Below, one piece after another: positions 9,681-18,092 of a DNA stretch of 46,639 nucleotides; the first letter of the stretch is position 1; every line of letters begins with the position of its first letter. Source of the stretch: an uncultured Clostridia bacterium (GTDB taxonomy: Bacteria > Bacillota > Clostridia > Christensenellales > UBA1242); NCBI GenBank assembly GCA_937891595.1, contig CALATF010000019.1, positions 1-46,639 on the forward strand, in the 5' to 3' direction. The translations under genes and the position numbers were made by a program. The notes under the pieces are model-generated. The model did not search any database, had not been told where the DNA came from, and saw only the letters and a program-made list of their open reading frames with translations.

Positions 9681-9719
9681 AAAAAGCTCTAATTAGTATT
9701 AGGGCTTTTATTTTTTTGT
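9681..9719 (+). terminator. Intrinsic terminator after the SPFH gene
   Basis: AAAAGCTCTAAT / ATTAGGGCTTTT stem with a TAGT loop and a T-rich tail, 15 bp after the stop codon. Confidence 0.8.
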
Positions 9720-9857
9720 AAAAACTTATTAATATTCTATTAAATATAATAATAAAAGTAACATTATAAAAGTATTTAAAAAAATATTAAAATTTATTAG
9801 GCTTTTTTGTACTTTTTTTGTTAAAATATATCTAATTTTAAAAACGAGGTGTTTTAA

Positions 9858-10892
9858 ATGATAGATAATAAATGTGCTAATTGCGGAGGAGAATTAAGTT
9901 TTGACCCTATAAGTCAAGAATTAAAATGCGATAAATGTTCTTCTATTTTTGATATTCCAGAACAATCTGTATTAGCCGATAAAACAGCATTTAACGAGTT
10001 ATCTCAATTAAAAACAAGCAAAGCAGAATATGCTCAATATTCTTGTGCTACCTGTGGTAGAAAACATACAGTTACGGTAGATCAAACAATGAACAACTGC
10101 CCTTCTTGTGGCGATGCAAACTTAACAAGAACTGTTAGCGTTGATTATTTACCAAATGGTATTATTCCTTTTAAATTAAATCATGAAATGGCTATAAAAA
10201 GTTTTAAAGAATGGCTTAAAAAACGCAAGTTTGCCCCAAATAATTTAAAGAAGATTGCAAAAGAAGATAAAATTAAAGGCATTTACTTACCTGTTTACAA
10301 TTTTGACTTGGATGCCTTAACTATGTACACAGGTATAAGGGTTGAAACACATAAAGATTCTGACGGACGCAGTCACACAAGACGTTACCCTATTAAAGGA
10401 AATCGTATAGATAAATTTGTAAATTACACAGAATCTGCTAATGCAGAAATACCTTCTAACTATTTAAGAGAAATTAACAATTATGACTATTCTAAAATTT
10501 ATGCTTATAGAACAGAATTTTTATATGGTTGGATAGGAGCAACATTAAATATTCCTTTACAAGACGCTTTCCAACGTGCAAAAATGTCACTTGACCACGA
10601 AATTAAAACTCGTATTAAACGAGCCGAAGAAAGATATGATAGTAGAATAGAAAACCTTATTTGCAATACTTCATTTAGCAATATGGCATATAACTATTTG
10701 TATGTGCCTGTTTGGTCTTTTAATTATAAATATAAAGACAAAAATTATAATTGCTATATTAATGGTGTTTCAGGGAAAGTTTCAGGGAAAGCACCAAAAT
10801 CTTTCTTAAAAATATTCTTTACTGTACTTGGAGTTATTACTGCTATAGGAGTGGGTGCTTATTATTTATATAAATCTGGTATAATAGGTTAA
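9858..10892 (+). CDS. YdjG-like zinc-ribbon protein with C-terminal membrane anchor
   Basis: 344 residues. Two N-terminal zinc ribbons are seen: C6xxC9 with C24xxC27 (TFIIB-like) and C63xxC66 with C81xxC84. A soluble middle domain contains GIIPFKLNHEMAIKSFKEWL and YLPVYNFD. The C-terminus ends in one hydrophobic segment (about 318-338, IFFTVLGVITAIGVGAYYLY), giving a tail-anchored topology. This matches the Bacillus YdjG group, sometimes mislabelled as primosome-like because of the ribbon. The preceding YdjI-like gene supports a membrane-stress module. ACGAGGTG precedes the ATG. It is probably transcribed separately from 8617-9666, since a terminator intervenes. Confidence 0.75.
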   Translation: MIDNKCANCGGELSFDPISQELKCDKCSSIFDIPEQSVLADKTAFNELSQLKTSKAEYAQYSCATCGRKHTVTVDQTMNNCPSCGDANLTRTVSVDYLPNGIIPFKLNHEMAIKSFKEWLKKRKFAPNNLKKIAKEDKIKGIYLPVYNFDLDALTMYTGIRVETHKDSDGRSHTRRYPIKGNRIDKFVNYTESANAEIPSNYLREINNYDYSKIYAYRTEFLYGWIGATLNIPLQDAFQRAKMSLDHEIKTRIKRAEERYDSRIENLICNTSFSNMAYNYLYVPVWSFNYKYKDKNYNCYINGVSGKVSGKAPKSFLKIFFTVLGVITAIGVGAYYLYKSGIIG

Positions 10893-10911
10893 TAAAATAA
10901 TAAAAATACGT

Positions 10912-10947
10912 AAAAAGAGAAGAATTAATTATTCTCCTCTTTTTTTA
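10912..10947 (+). terminator. Intrinsic terminator after the YdjG-like gene
   Basis: AAGAGAAGAAT / ATTCTCCTCTT hairpin followed by seven T. Confidence 0.8.
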
Positions 10948-10974
10948 ATATTTTTCAAAATAATCGATAAAACT

Positions 10975-11462
10975 TTATCTAACTAAATTATACCAAACAT
11001 CAATATCACATTTGTTTGGCTCTTGCCATTTAGACAAAAACTTATTTTTTAACCCTTCGTCTATATAATAATCAAAACTGTTTTTATCTTTTAAAACTTT
11101 ATTATTTCTTTCAGTAATATTTTTTTGCCATGAATTATCATCTATATTAATATAATGCCATTCAACAAATACTTTGTTTTCAATAAAATAAGCTTTAATA
11201 AATTCTCTGTCTTTTTTTGACCAAAATCCCCAGTCTAAAATGACATTAGTTCCTGTATTAACTATATCAACCGACTTTTTTAATAAGTACTCCCAAATCT
11301 TTTTTGACATTTCATCATGTTTATCTCCCAAATTATTATCAAACAAATATCTAGTTAATTCATCACACGATAACACAACAGCTTTTCCGTTTCTTTTATT
11401 TTATTAGAATAATGTGTTTTACCACCACAAATTTTACCGCATATTGCTATTACCTTTGCCAT
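10975..11462 (-). pseudogene. P-loop kinase / ATP-binding protein, broken by a frameshift
   Basis: An ATG at 11462 opens MAKVIAICGKICGGKTHYSN with a good Walker A (GKICGGKT). That frame hits TAA at about 11355 after ...KIKETEKLLCYRVMN. The next frame continues seamlessly as GKAVVLSCDELTRYLFDNN and runs to the stop at 10975 (SKKDREFIKAYF, VEWHYINIDD). Supplying one base near 11385, in the AAAGAAAC stretch, would restore a single reading frame of about 163 residues. The family resembles small AAA/zeta-like kinases in which the Asp of SCDE is catalytic. Either the gene is decayed or there is a sequencing error. A fragment starting at the internal GTG would lack the P-loop and should not be functional as a kinase. 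Confidence 0.75.
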
Positions 11463-11498
11463 ACTTTTATCCTTTTTATGTTTTATTTATTTAAAGAT

Positions 11499-11981
11499 TT
11501 ATGCATTTAACTCAGGCAAAACACCCAAATTAATTTGGTCAAAAACAAAATTAGTAGTTTCATTTTCTTTAAAATGCTGGTTGTATGGTATATAAGTTAA
11601 GGATATTTGATAAGGTAAATTATCTTCTTGGCTAGTTCCAAAAGAATGTAAATATTCACCAGATTTATATAAAGGTGTTTTACCGCTTATATCATAAAAA
11701 CACCCCTTACTATCAAAAAGTTCTTTTGGCGTTTGATTTTCGTCTTGAGTAATTACAACTGCTTGATGACTAATTTGTTCATATGGTAACCTCATAAATA
11801 AAACTTTAACATTTTCATCATCTAAAAATTGTGACTTTATTAACATTGCTAAGTCTTGGCACATACCATGAGTATAAGCATATTTTATTTCTTCTTCTTT
11901 TAAACCTTTTTCTACTTCAACTTGTTTCACTTTATTAATTATATTTAGAACTTTATGTTCAACACTTTTAAAATCTTCCAT
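11499..11981 (-). CDS. Hypothetical protein, papain-like-fold (C-H-D) candidate; C-terminal-tail group
   Basis: 160 residues, no signal peptide or membrane segment. It is a clear paralog of the next gene upstream (12015-12509). Shared blocks are YTHGMCQDLAMLIKSQFLDD, HQAVVIT and FYDISGKTP. Conserved Cys41, His72 and Asp97 fall in the order and context of a papain/transglutaminase-like catalytic triad: Cys at the start of a helix, His on a strand, Asp on the next strand. That would make it a cysteine peptidase, deamidase or amidase. This is inference from pattern only. The C-terminus reads NLGVLPELNA, with Leu third from the end as in several other orphan proteins here. The start has only a weak purine-rich RBS. 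Confidence 0.65.
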   Translation of the reverse strand: MEDFKSVEHKVLNIINKVKQVEVEKGLKEEEIKYAYTHGMCQDLAMLIKSQFLDDENVKVLFMRLPYEQISHQAVVITQDENQTPKELFDSKGCFYDISGKTPLYKSGEYLHSFGTSQEDNLPYQISLTYIPYNQHFKENETTNFVFDQINLGVLPELNA

Positions 11982-12014
11982 TTGTCTTATCCGCTTTTGT
12001 TAATTTTTACTATT

Positions 12015-12509
12015 TTATTCTGTTAATTCTTCAGCGTGGTTAATTATACTTAAATTTTCATTTTGTATTTGTTCATAAACTTTGTTTGTTTTTGAACTTT
12101 CTTTATAATAAGGAACGAAAGGCACAAAAGTTAATTCCATTTCTGGCTGACTTTCTTTTGGAGTTTTATTTTCAAAGCCATATAAATATTGTGCTCCTTG
12201 GCTAATAGGTGTTTTACCATTAATATCATAAAAACTTGATTGAGATTTTAAGAAGTCGTCTTCATCTTTGCTATCAGTTATAACTACAGCCATATGTTCA
12301 ACACATTCTTTAGTTAAAAACATATGCATAACTTTAACACTATCATCATCTAAAAATTGAGATTTTATTAAAGAAGCTAAGTTGTAACAAAAGCCATGGG
12401 TATATAAATATTTTGTCCATTCCTCGCCGTTACCTTCTTCAAGTTCAACTTGCTTAAGGCGGTTAATAATATCAAATATTTTTTCTTCTTTTTGTTGATA
12501 ATCTTTCAC
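12015..12509 (-). CDS. Hypothetical protein, papain-like-fold (C-H-D) candidate, paralog of 11499-11981; C-terminal-tail group
   Basis: 164 residues, soluble. It aligns end to end with its neighbour: LKQVELEEGNGEEWTKYLY, YTHGFCYNLASLIKSQFLDD, EHMAVVITDS, FYDINGKTP. Cys41 and His72 sit at the same positions and Asp95 matches Asp97 of the paralog. A 33-bp gap separates the two, so they look like a tandem duplication in one transcript. The C-terminus is IINHAEELTE, again with Leu at -3 and acidic ends. Divergence outside the triad blocks suggests different targets. The family is otherwise unrecognised. Confidence 0.65.
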   Translation of the reverse strand: MKDYQQKEEKIFDIINRLKQVELEEGNGEEWTKYLYTHGFCYNLASLIKSQFLDDDSVKVMHMFLTKECVEHMAVVITDSKDEDDFLKSQSSFYDINGKTPISQGAQYLYGFENKTPKESQPEMELTFVPFVPYYKESSKTNKVYEQIQNENLSIINHAEELTE

Positions 12510-12575
12510 AAAACTTTCTCCATAACTTTAGTATAAATATTTTAAGATATACTTTACTAAAAATCAATACCATTT

Positions 12576-14153
12576 TTAAATATTTTCTTTTTTATAAATT
12601 GCTTCAGCAACTTTTATTCCGTCTTGGGCACTAGACATTATGCCACCTGCATAACCAGCACCCTCACCAACTGGATAAAGACCATTAATATTACTTTGGT
12701 AATTTTCGTTTCTTATTATTGTTAAAGGGCAACTAGAACGCGATTCTATTGCAATTAATAAGTTTTCATTTTTAGCAAAATTTTTTAATTTTTTATTAAG
12801 TTCAGGTAATCCTAATTTTAAACTTTCAACTACAACTTTAGGTAAACATTTTTCAATTTTACATAGCATAATATTTGGGTTATAAGTAGCATTAATTTTA
12901 GTTTTATTTTCGTTGTTAAATAAAAAGCTTCCAACACTTTCTGCTGGTGCGTTGTAGTTGCTTCCGCCAAGTTCAAAAGCAAGGCGTTCATACTTTGCTT
13001 GATAGTATATACCTGCTAGAGGGTCTTCCGAGCCATAGTCGCTAGGAAGTATATTTACAAGCACTGCGCTGTTTGCATTTTCTTTATCTCTAGCAAAGTT
13101 ACTCATACCGTTTGTAACTACTTCTCCTATATTAGAACTACTTGCTACTACTTGCCCACCTGGACACATGCAAAAGGTAAAAACAGATCTACCATTAGGC
13201 AAATGAGCAACCAACTTGTAATCAGCGTTCGGTAAACCTTCAACCTTTTCAACACCGTATTGACTTAAGTTAATATCGCTTTGTTTTTGTTCAATTCTTA
13301 CTCCCATAGCAAATGGTTTTTGGTGAATTTCTACTCCTTTAGCATGTAACATTTCAAAAGTTTCCCTTGCACTATGACCTACACATAAAACCACATAGTC
13401 TGCCTTGATTGTTTGGATTTCAGCTGTTTGTATGTTTTCTAAAAGAACCGACTCTACGTTATTATTTTTAATAACTATATCTTTTAATTTTGTAGAAAAC
13501 ATAAATTTTCCACCAAGAGAAATAATATGTTGCCTTATATTTTTAACAACATTTTTTAAGTTGTCGCTACCTATATGTGGTTTGTTTAAATAGGTAATTT
13601 CTTTAGGTGCGCCAAAGTTATAAAACTCATTAGTTACTATTTTGCAATATTCATTATTAAGGTTTGTATTTAGCTTGCCATCACTAAAAGTTCCTGCACC
13701 ACCCTCACCAAATTGAACGTTTGAATATTTGTTTAATTTTCTTTCATTCCAAAATAAAAGAACATCTTTTTCCCGTTCTTCTACTTGTTTGCCTTGTTCT
13801 ACAATAATAGGATTAAACCCCATTCTAGCTAAGGTTAACGAAGCAAAAATTCCGCTAGGGCCAAAGCCTACGACTACAATATTTTTTGAAGATTTTATCT
13901 TTTTATAATTTAATAATTTTGTGTTTTTTTCAAACTTTAAATTAGTAAATTTTCTTTCAATTTTTTCTACTAAATTTACTAAAATTGATGCCACATATTT
14001 TATATTTGGTTTTTTACGTGCATCTATAGAAAGCTTATATATTTCAAAGTTAATAATATCATTTTCTTTAATTTTTAAACATTTGCAAATGCCATTTTTT
14101 ATGTCATTATTTGTATATTTTATAGGCAACATTATTTGGTCAATTTTTATCAT
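12576..14153 (-). CDS. FAD-dependent oxidoreductase, COG2509-type
   Basis: About 525 residues from ATG 14153, which overlaps the upstream TGA as ATGA and has GGGAG 8 nt before it. A longer start at 14192 would lie inside the upstream gene. Dinucleotide-binding motif VVVGFGPSGIFASLTLARMG, then GEGGAGTFSDGKLNT, FCMCPGGQVVASSS and the C-terminal FAD motif YPVGEGAGYAGGIMSSAQDG define this family of uncharacterised flavoprotein dehydrogenases. The N-terminal 70 residues form the small accessory domain typical of the group. Substrate is unknown. It is translationally coupled to the HI0933-family flavoprotein upstream. Confidence 0.9.
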   Translation of the reverse strand: MIKIDQIMLPIKYTNNDIKNGICKCLKIKENDIINFEIYKLSIDARKKPNIKYVASILVNLVEKIERKFTNLKFEKNTKLLNYKKIKSSKNIVVVGFGPSGIFASLTLARMGFNPIIVEQGKQVEEREKDVLLFWNERKLNKYSNVQFGEGGAGTFSDGKLNTNLNNEYCKIVTNEFYNFGAPKEITYLNKPHIGSDNLKNVVKNIRQHIISLGGKFMFSTKLKDIVIKNNNVESVLLENIQTAEIQTIKADYVVLCVGHSARETFEMLHAKGVEIHQKPFAMGVRIEQKQSDINLSQYGVEKVEGLPNADYKLVAHLPNGRSVFTFCMCPGGQVVASSSNIGEVVTNGMSNFARDKENANSAVLVNILPSDYGSEDPLAGIYYQAKYERLAFELGGSNYNAPAESVGSFLFNNENKTKINATYNPNIMLCKIEKCLPKVVVESLKLGLPELNKKLKNFAKNENLLIAIESRSSCPLTIIRNENYQSNINGLYPVGEGAGYAGGIMSSAQDGIKVAEAIYKKENI

Positions 14154-15295
14154 AAACTTTCTCCCACGATACTTCCGCTTGTCCAAGCCCATTGTAAATT
14201 ATAGCCACCACATTCGCCGTCTACATTACAAACTTCGCCTGCAAAAAATAAATTACTATCTTTTTTGCTACAAAGGTTTTCGTTTAAATTTTCTAACGCT
14301 ACCCCACCACTAAATATCTGATTATTATCAAAACAACCGTCTACCGAAAAGCTTAAATTTTTAATGACTTTAACTAAACACTTAATTTGAATATCTGTTA
14401 AATTCAAACTATTTATATTGGTGTTAATTTTTGCTTGTTTAAAAATCTCGTTTGCTATTGCATTTTGAAAAAATCCTACAAAAAATTTATCTAATTTTAC
14501 ATTCAAGATTTTCCTGTTATTTAATTTTGCAATTAAACTTTGTTCAGAAATTTGTGGTAGCAAATCTATTAATATTTTACCTTTAAAATTATTTATTCTA
14601 GAAAATAAAGAAGACATATTAAAGATTACAATTCCGCTAAGACCGCCCTCTTTAAACAATACTTCCCCTTTTTCACTTTTACTTTGTCCTAAAGAATTTA
14701 CACATGTAACTAATACATTAGAAACCTTAATTCCATTTAAATCTTTAACGCTATTGCTTTTTAAAGCAACTAGACTTGGAATAAAAGGGCAATAATCAAT
14801 TTTTAGTTGTTCCAAAATACTTTTAGAATTGCCACCTGTAGCAATAACTAATTTTTTGCAAGAAAATAGTTCATCTTCCGCTTCTATTATAAATAAATTA
14901 TTTTCTTTTTTTATACTTGTTACTTGTTTGCCTAAAATTAAATTAATAAATTTATCTAACTTATTTACTAATACATCTACTACAGATTTTGCACAATTCG
15001 AAATAGGGTACACCCTACTTTCATCATCACTATAAGTTTCTAGCCCTAAGGAATTAAAAAAAGATAATGTTTTGTTAACATCAAATTTATTTAAAAATTT
15101 ATCAATGTTAACATTGTAATGTTTGCTTGTTAAATTTATGTTGGTTAAGTTACATCTTCCATTACCGGTAACTAATATTTTTTTAGCTGGCTTAGTATTG
15201 CTATCTATAATGGCAATATTTTTTTGTTTGCTTTTAAGTGCGCACATAATTCCGCTTGCACCACAACCTATAATTATAACTTCGTAATATTTCAT
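14150..15295 (-). CDS. HI0933/YhiN-family NAD(P)/FAD-dependent oxidoreductase
   Basis: 381 residues from ATG 15295 (MKYYEVIIIGCGASGIMC), with AAAAGG about 9 nt upstream. A start ten codons earlier (15325) has no RBS. Motifs: Rossmann GCGASG, NPAKK-like KPAKKILVTGNGRCNLTN, and the C-terminal FAD-binding FFAGEVCNVDGECGGYNLQW. The family includes the BaiN bile-acid enzyme of gut clostridia and proteins called aminoacetone oxidases, but function here is unproven. It is followed by a four-base overlap with the COG2509 flavoprotein, so two FAD enzymes are made from one message. Confidence 0.9.
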   Translation of the reverse strand: MKYYEVIIIGCGASGIMCALKSKQKNIAIIDSNTKPAKKILVTGNGRCNLTNINLTSKHYNVNIDKFLNKFDVNKTLSFFNSLGLETYSDDESRVYPISNCAKSVVDVLVNKLDKFINLILGKQVTSIKKENNLFIIEAEDELFSCKKLVIATGGNSKSILEQLKIDYCPFIPSLVALKSNSVKDLNGIKVSNVLVTCVNSLGQSKSEKGEVLFKEGGLSGIVIFNMSSLFSRINNFKGKILIDLLPQISEQSLIAKLNNRKILNVKLDKFFVGFFQNAIANEIFKQAKINTNINSLNLTDIQIKCLVKVIKNLSFSVDGCFDNNQIFSGGVALENLNENLCSKKDSNLFFAGEVCNVDGECGGYNLQWAWTSGSIVGESL

Positions 15296-15399
15296 TATTT
15301 TACCTTTTAGAAAATTATACAACAAAAATAATTTAATCTACAATATTTTACTAATTTTTAATAAATTGTTCAATATTAATAACCTAAAAACAAATTTTT

Positions 15400-15414
15400 T
15401 GTTCAATTTACACA
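15400..15414. promoter_or_regulatory. Operator-like dyad motif, copy A
   Basis: TGTTCAATTTACACA preceded by a T-run. It matches copies at 38480 and 41198 (consensus TGTNCAAWWTRCACA). It lies 36 bp before the ATG of the ART-like gene and overlaps or abuts its probable -35 region. Confidence 0.45.
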
Positions 15415-15450
15415 TGGTTAATTTAATAATTTAATGATAACATATTGTAT

Positions 15451-16209
15451 ATGAAATGTTTAATTAAAAATAAAATAAATTCAAAGTTTAATTGCCCAGG
15501 TCTACAAGGTAGAAGCTATGCTATAGAACAACAAAAAAAATATCCTGAGGAATTAAATTTAGATGAATGCTATTTTCATGCTATAAACACATATTTACCT
15601 CACCATAAATTAAAAAGTACGCTACAAAAAATAATAAAAAGCAAAGGCTTGTTAAGTGATGAATTTCAAATTAGGCAATATGGCATAATGCCTGATAGAT
15701 ATCAAACACCTTCCCCAAAATGTAATGGAGATAATTATATTTCAATTTGTCAAAAACAAAGTTTTTTAAACAATGGTCAACCAAGTGAAAGCTTTAGAAT
15801 GTACCCTGCAAAACACCTTAGCATAATTTTGCCAAAAGACATATCAAAAACTATTATGATTGAAAACAACTTTAATAATTCGTGGGACTGGTTAGACGGA
15901 GAATTAAGGGTAGAAAACAAAATACCATTTGATAAGTTTATAGGGTTAGGTGTTCCATGCGAAACTTATAAAGATATATTTCAAGATCTTAAGTCTTTAG
16001 GATATTCTCAAGAAGAAAGTTTAAGCATAATAGACTCTGGCTACGAAACAAGTTTTTTAAAAGTAGCTGAAGAAGTTGCTAGCGAAGAAGATTTAGACTT
16101 CCCTATTTATTCTATTTTCTCTGGAAAAGTTATGGGAAATAAATACTTGGCCCTTAATGAAGTTTTTACTCAAGAATCTAATTTAGCTAACCAAGATTTT
16201 GAACAATAG
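15451..16209 (+). CDS. ADP-ribosyltransferase-like protein (ART/DarT-type fold, predicted); C-terminal-tail group
   Basis: 252 residues from ATG 15451 (a TTG two codons earlier is possible). There is no Shine-Dalgarno, and a promoter-like element ends only a few bases upstream, so the message may be leaderless. Features consistent with the H-Y-E ART fold are FHAINTYLPHHKLKSTLQKI...SKGLL (His43 and a GLL turn as in KptA/DarT-type proteins), GDNYISICQ (Tyr96), HLSIILPKD, and DGELRVENKIPFDKFIGLGVP with Glu151 in the position of the catalytic glutamate. The target (nucleic acid or protein) is not predictable. No antitoxin macrodomain gene is adjacent. The C-terminus SNLANQDFEQ has Phe at -3. The ART call is moderate, based on pattern only. 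Confidence 0.55.
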   Translation: MKCLIKNKINSKFNCPGLQGRSYAIEQQKKYPEELNLDECYFHAINTYLPHHKLKSTLQKIIKSKGLLSDEFQIRQYGIMPDRYQTPSPKCNGDNYISICQKQSFLNNGQPSESFRMYPAKHLSIILPKDISKTIMIENNFNNSWDWLDGELRVENKIPFDKFIGLGVPCETYKDIFQDLKSLGYSQEESLSIIDSGYETSFLKVAEEVASEEDLDFPIYSIFSGKVMGNKYLALNEVFTQESNLANQDFEQ

Positions 16210-16279
16210 TTTATACAAATCTTTAAGAAATTTTAAATATTTATACCCTAGTTATTGTGCACAAATAAATTTGTATTTA

Positions 16280-16308
16280 TTGACTAAGTTAAATAAATTT
16301 GATAAAAT
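16280..16308 (+). promoter_or_regulatory. Sigma-A-type promoter for 16338-16985
   Basis: TTGACT, 17-bp spacer, TAAAAT, about 29 bp before the ATG. A palindromic TGTGCACA lies just upstream at 16256-16263, possibly a variant half of the dyad found at 38480 and 41198. Confidence 0.65.
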
Positions 16309-16337
16309 TTGGTTAAATAAAAATTTGGAGAAAATTT

Positions 16338-16985
16338 ATGAATAAATCATTAATGAAAATCTTTAAAAATTTAGAAAATACAGAAACAGCAAAAGGCATT
16401 ATAACTCCTGGCTGTTCAAAATATCCGGACCATACATTATATCATTCTTGCAGAATTCATGATTACCTTTTAATAGCACAAAAAACTAAAGAACCTTTTG
16501 ATTCTATAATTGACAAGTTAGGTTATTTTAAAGAATATGATGGGAACGATGATAGAATGCTTTATGCACAAGGTGACACTTTTTGTGCTTTAATGACTTT
16601 AAGCTTAATTAAATCAATGTTACCAAACGAACAACAACCTACACAAGAACAACTACAACAATATATTTCACAAATTGAAAAACCAACATATTCAGGAAGA
16701 TTAGAACATATTTGTAAAATCGTTCCTAAAGGCATAGATAAAGTGACAGAATTTTTAGCTGAACCAGAAATGCAACAATATTCAGAAGATTTTGCTCCTG
16801 TAGTAGAAGCTCTTGACAATGTTAAAACTACTATAGCTCCATATGCAGAAGAAGCTAAATCTACAATTCAAAAAATCAAATCTATTGAAGAAGCAAAACA
16901 AAATGAAATCAATAATTGCTTTTCAACTTTTGGCGAAAATATACCTAGTATTCTTACCACTCAAAATATTACACCTGAAGAATAA
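16338..16985 (+). CDS. Orphan protein of unknown function; C-terminal-tail group
   Basis: 215 residues, soluble, mainly helical. An N-terminal region with CSKYPDHTLYHSCRIHDYLL and GDTFCALMTLSLIK is followed by a Gln/Pro/Glu-rich linker (EQQPTQEQLQQYISQIEKP). A long helical, probably coiled-coil segment (about 145-195) precedes the acidic tail SILTTQNITPEE. I recognise no domain. The Cys/His pairs in the N-terminal part could be catalytic or metal-binding but have no diagnostic spacing. GGAG lies 8 nt before ATG. It is monocistronic, with its own promoter and terminator. Confidence 0.6.
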   Translation: MNKSLMKIFKNLENTETAKGIITPGCSKYPDHTLYHSCRIHDYLLIAQKTKEPFDSIIDKLGYFKEYDGNDDRMLYAQGDTFCALMTLSLIKSMLPNEQQPTQEQLQQYISQIEKPTYSGRLEHICKIVPKGIDKVTEFLAEPEMQQYSEDFAPVVEALDNVKTTIAPYAEEAKSTIQKIKSIEEAKQNEINNCFSTFGENIPSILTTQNITPEE

Positions 16986-17005
16986 CAAATATTATATTAA
17001 AAAAT

Positions 17006-17036
17006 TAAAACCACTAATTATATAGTGGTTTTTTAT
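17006..17036 (+). terminator. Intrinsic terminator after 16338-16985
   Basis: AAAACCACTA / TAGTGGTTTT stem with a short AT loop, followed by T-rich tail. Confidence 0.85.
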
Positions 17037-17126
17037 TTTCCATTTTCAAATTTATTTTTTATTAAACTTTAATACAGATAATTTTTTATTAATTTAACCT
17101 ATTTTATATATAATTATTTCAAGCCT

Positions 17127-18026
17127 TTATATTCTATTACCTTGATAAATATTTTCATTTTCAAGACCTTTATTAATTGCATTTAATATTATCTTTTTAT
17201 GAGCATTCCAGCTTGGTGCTACTAAAATATCTTTAGGAGCATCCCCTGTTATTCTACATATTATTATATCTTTTTTTAAATTAGATATAATTTCGCAAAC
17301 TTTATTAACATAATCGTTTAATTCTAGCGGTTTATATTCTCCACTATTAAACATTTTTTCTAGTTTCGTATTTTTAATAACATAAGTGGAATGAATTTTT
17401 ACACCCATTATATTTAAATTATTTATAAATTTTACAGTATTTAATACATCATCTTGTTCTTCATAAGGCAATCCTACCATAATGTGCGTTACAACATCTA
17501 TATTAGCCTCGTTAAGCATGTTTACTGCATTTGTAAAGTCTTTATTTGAATATCCTCTATTAAATAAACTTGCTACTTTTTCATTGGATGTTTGAAAACC
17601 AAGTTCAACGTAAACATAAATTTTTTTTGCAAACTCTTTTAGTAGTTCAACTACTTCTTTATTTATGCAATCTGGTCTTGTTGCAATAGCTAAAGCAACT
17701 ATTCTATCATCTATTAGGGCGCTATCATATTTTTCTTTTAATGTTTCAATATTTGCATAAGTGCTAGAAAAGTTTTGAAAATATGCAATAAATTTATTAG
17801 CCCTTTTACCCCTGTAACTATTTAAATGATTAATAACCTGCTTACTAATATCTATGTTTTTTGTATTTTCTCCCGACCCCCTTTCACCACAAAAAGAGCA
17901 ACCACCAAATCCGCATTTTCCATCACGATTTGGGCAAGTAAACCCGCCATCTATACAAATTTTTAAAGTTCTTTCACCAAACTTTTCTTTTAAAAAATCA
18001 TTAAACTGATTATATCTCTTTATCAT
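17127..18026 (-). CDS. Radical SAM protein, TIGR01212/YhcC-like family
   Basis: 299 residues. The 4Fe-4S cluster region is CIDGGFTCPNRDGKC followed by GGCSFC (Cys31, Cys43 and Cys46 are the likely ligands), with the wider spacing that marks this family rather than the classic CxxxCxxC. Other family blocks are FIAYFQNFSSTYAN, ATRPDCINKEVVELL, VYVELGFQTSNE and VTHIMVGLPYEEQDD. It probably modifies a nucleic acid or protein, but its substrate is not known to me. Length is normal. It is monocistronic, in a region of accessory genes. Confidence 0.9.
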   Translation of the reverse strand: MIKRYNQFNDFLKEKFGERTLKICIDGGFTCPNRDGKCGFGGCSFCGERGSGENTKNIDISKQVINHLNSYRGKRANKFIAYFQNFSSTYANIETLKEKYDSALIDDRIVALAIATRPDCINKEVVELLKEFAKKIYVYVELGFQTSNEKVASLFNRGYSNKDFTNAVNMLNEANIDVVTHIMVGLPYEEQDDVLNTVKFINNLNIMGVKIHSTYVIKNTKLEKMFNSGEYKPLELNDYVNKVCEIISNLKKDIIICRITGDAPKDILVAPSWNAHKKIILNAINKGLENENIYQGNRI

Positions 18027-18092
18027 ATAAACATATTATTACAAATTTTTCTTAAAAACAATTAATAAATTTTTTTTATTAAAACAAATTGT

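Noticed and set aside
14154..14192. Longer N-terminus (MGLDKRKYRGRK) for the COG2509 flavoprotein
   Set aside because: It would lie inside the upstream gene without an RBS; ATG 14153 gives an ATGA overlap with GGGAG at proper spacing and the conserved N-terminal domain.
15451..16209. DarTG toxin-antitoxin operon
   Set aside because: No macrodomain antitoxin lies on either side; the next gene (16338) has its own promoter and no macrodomain motifs.
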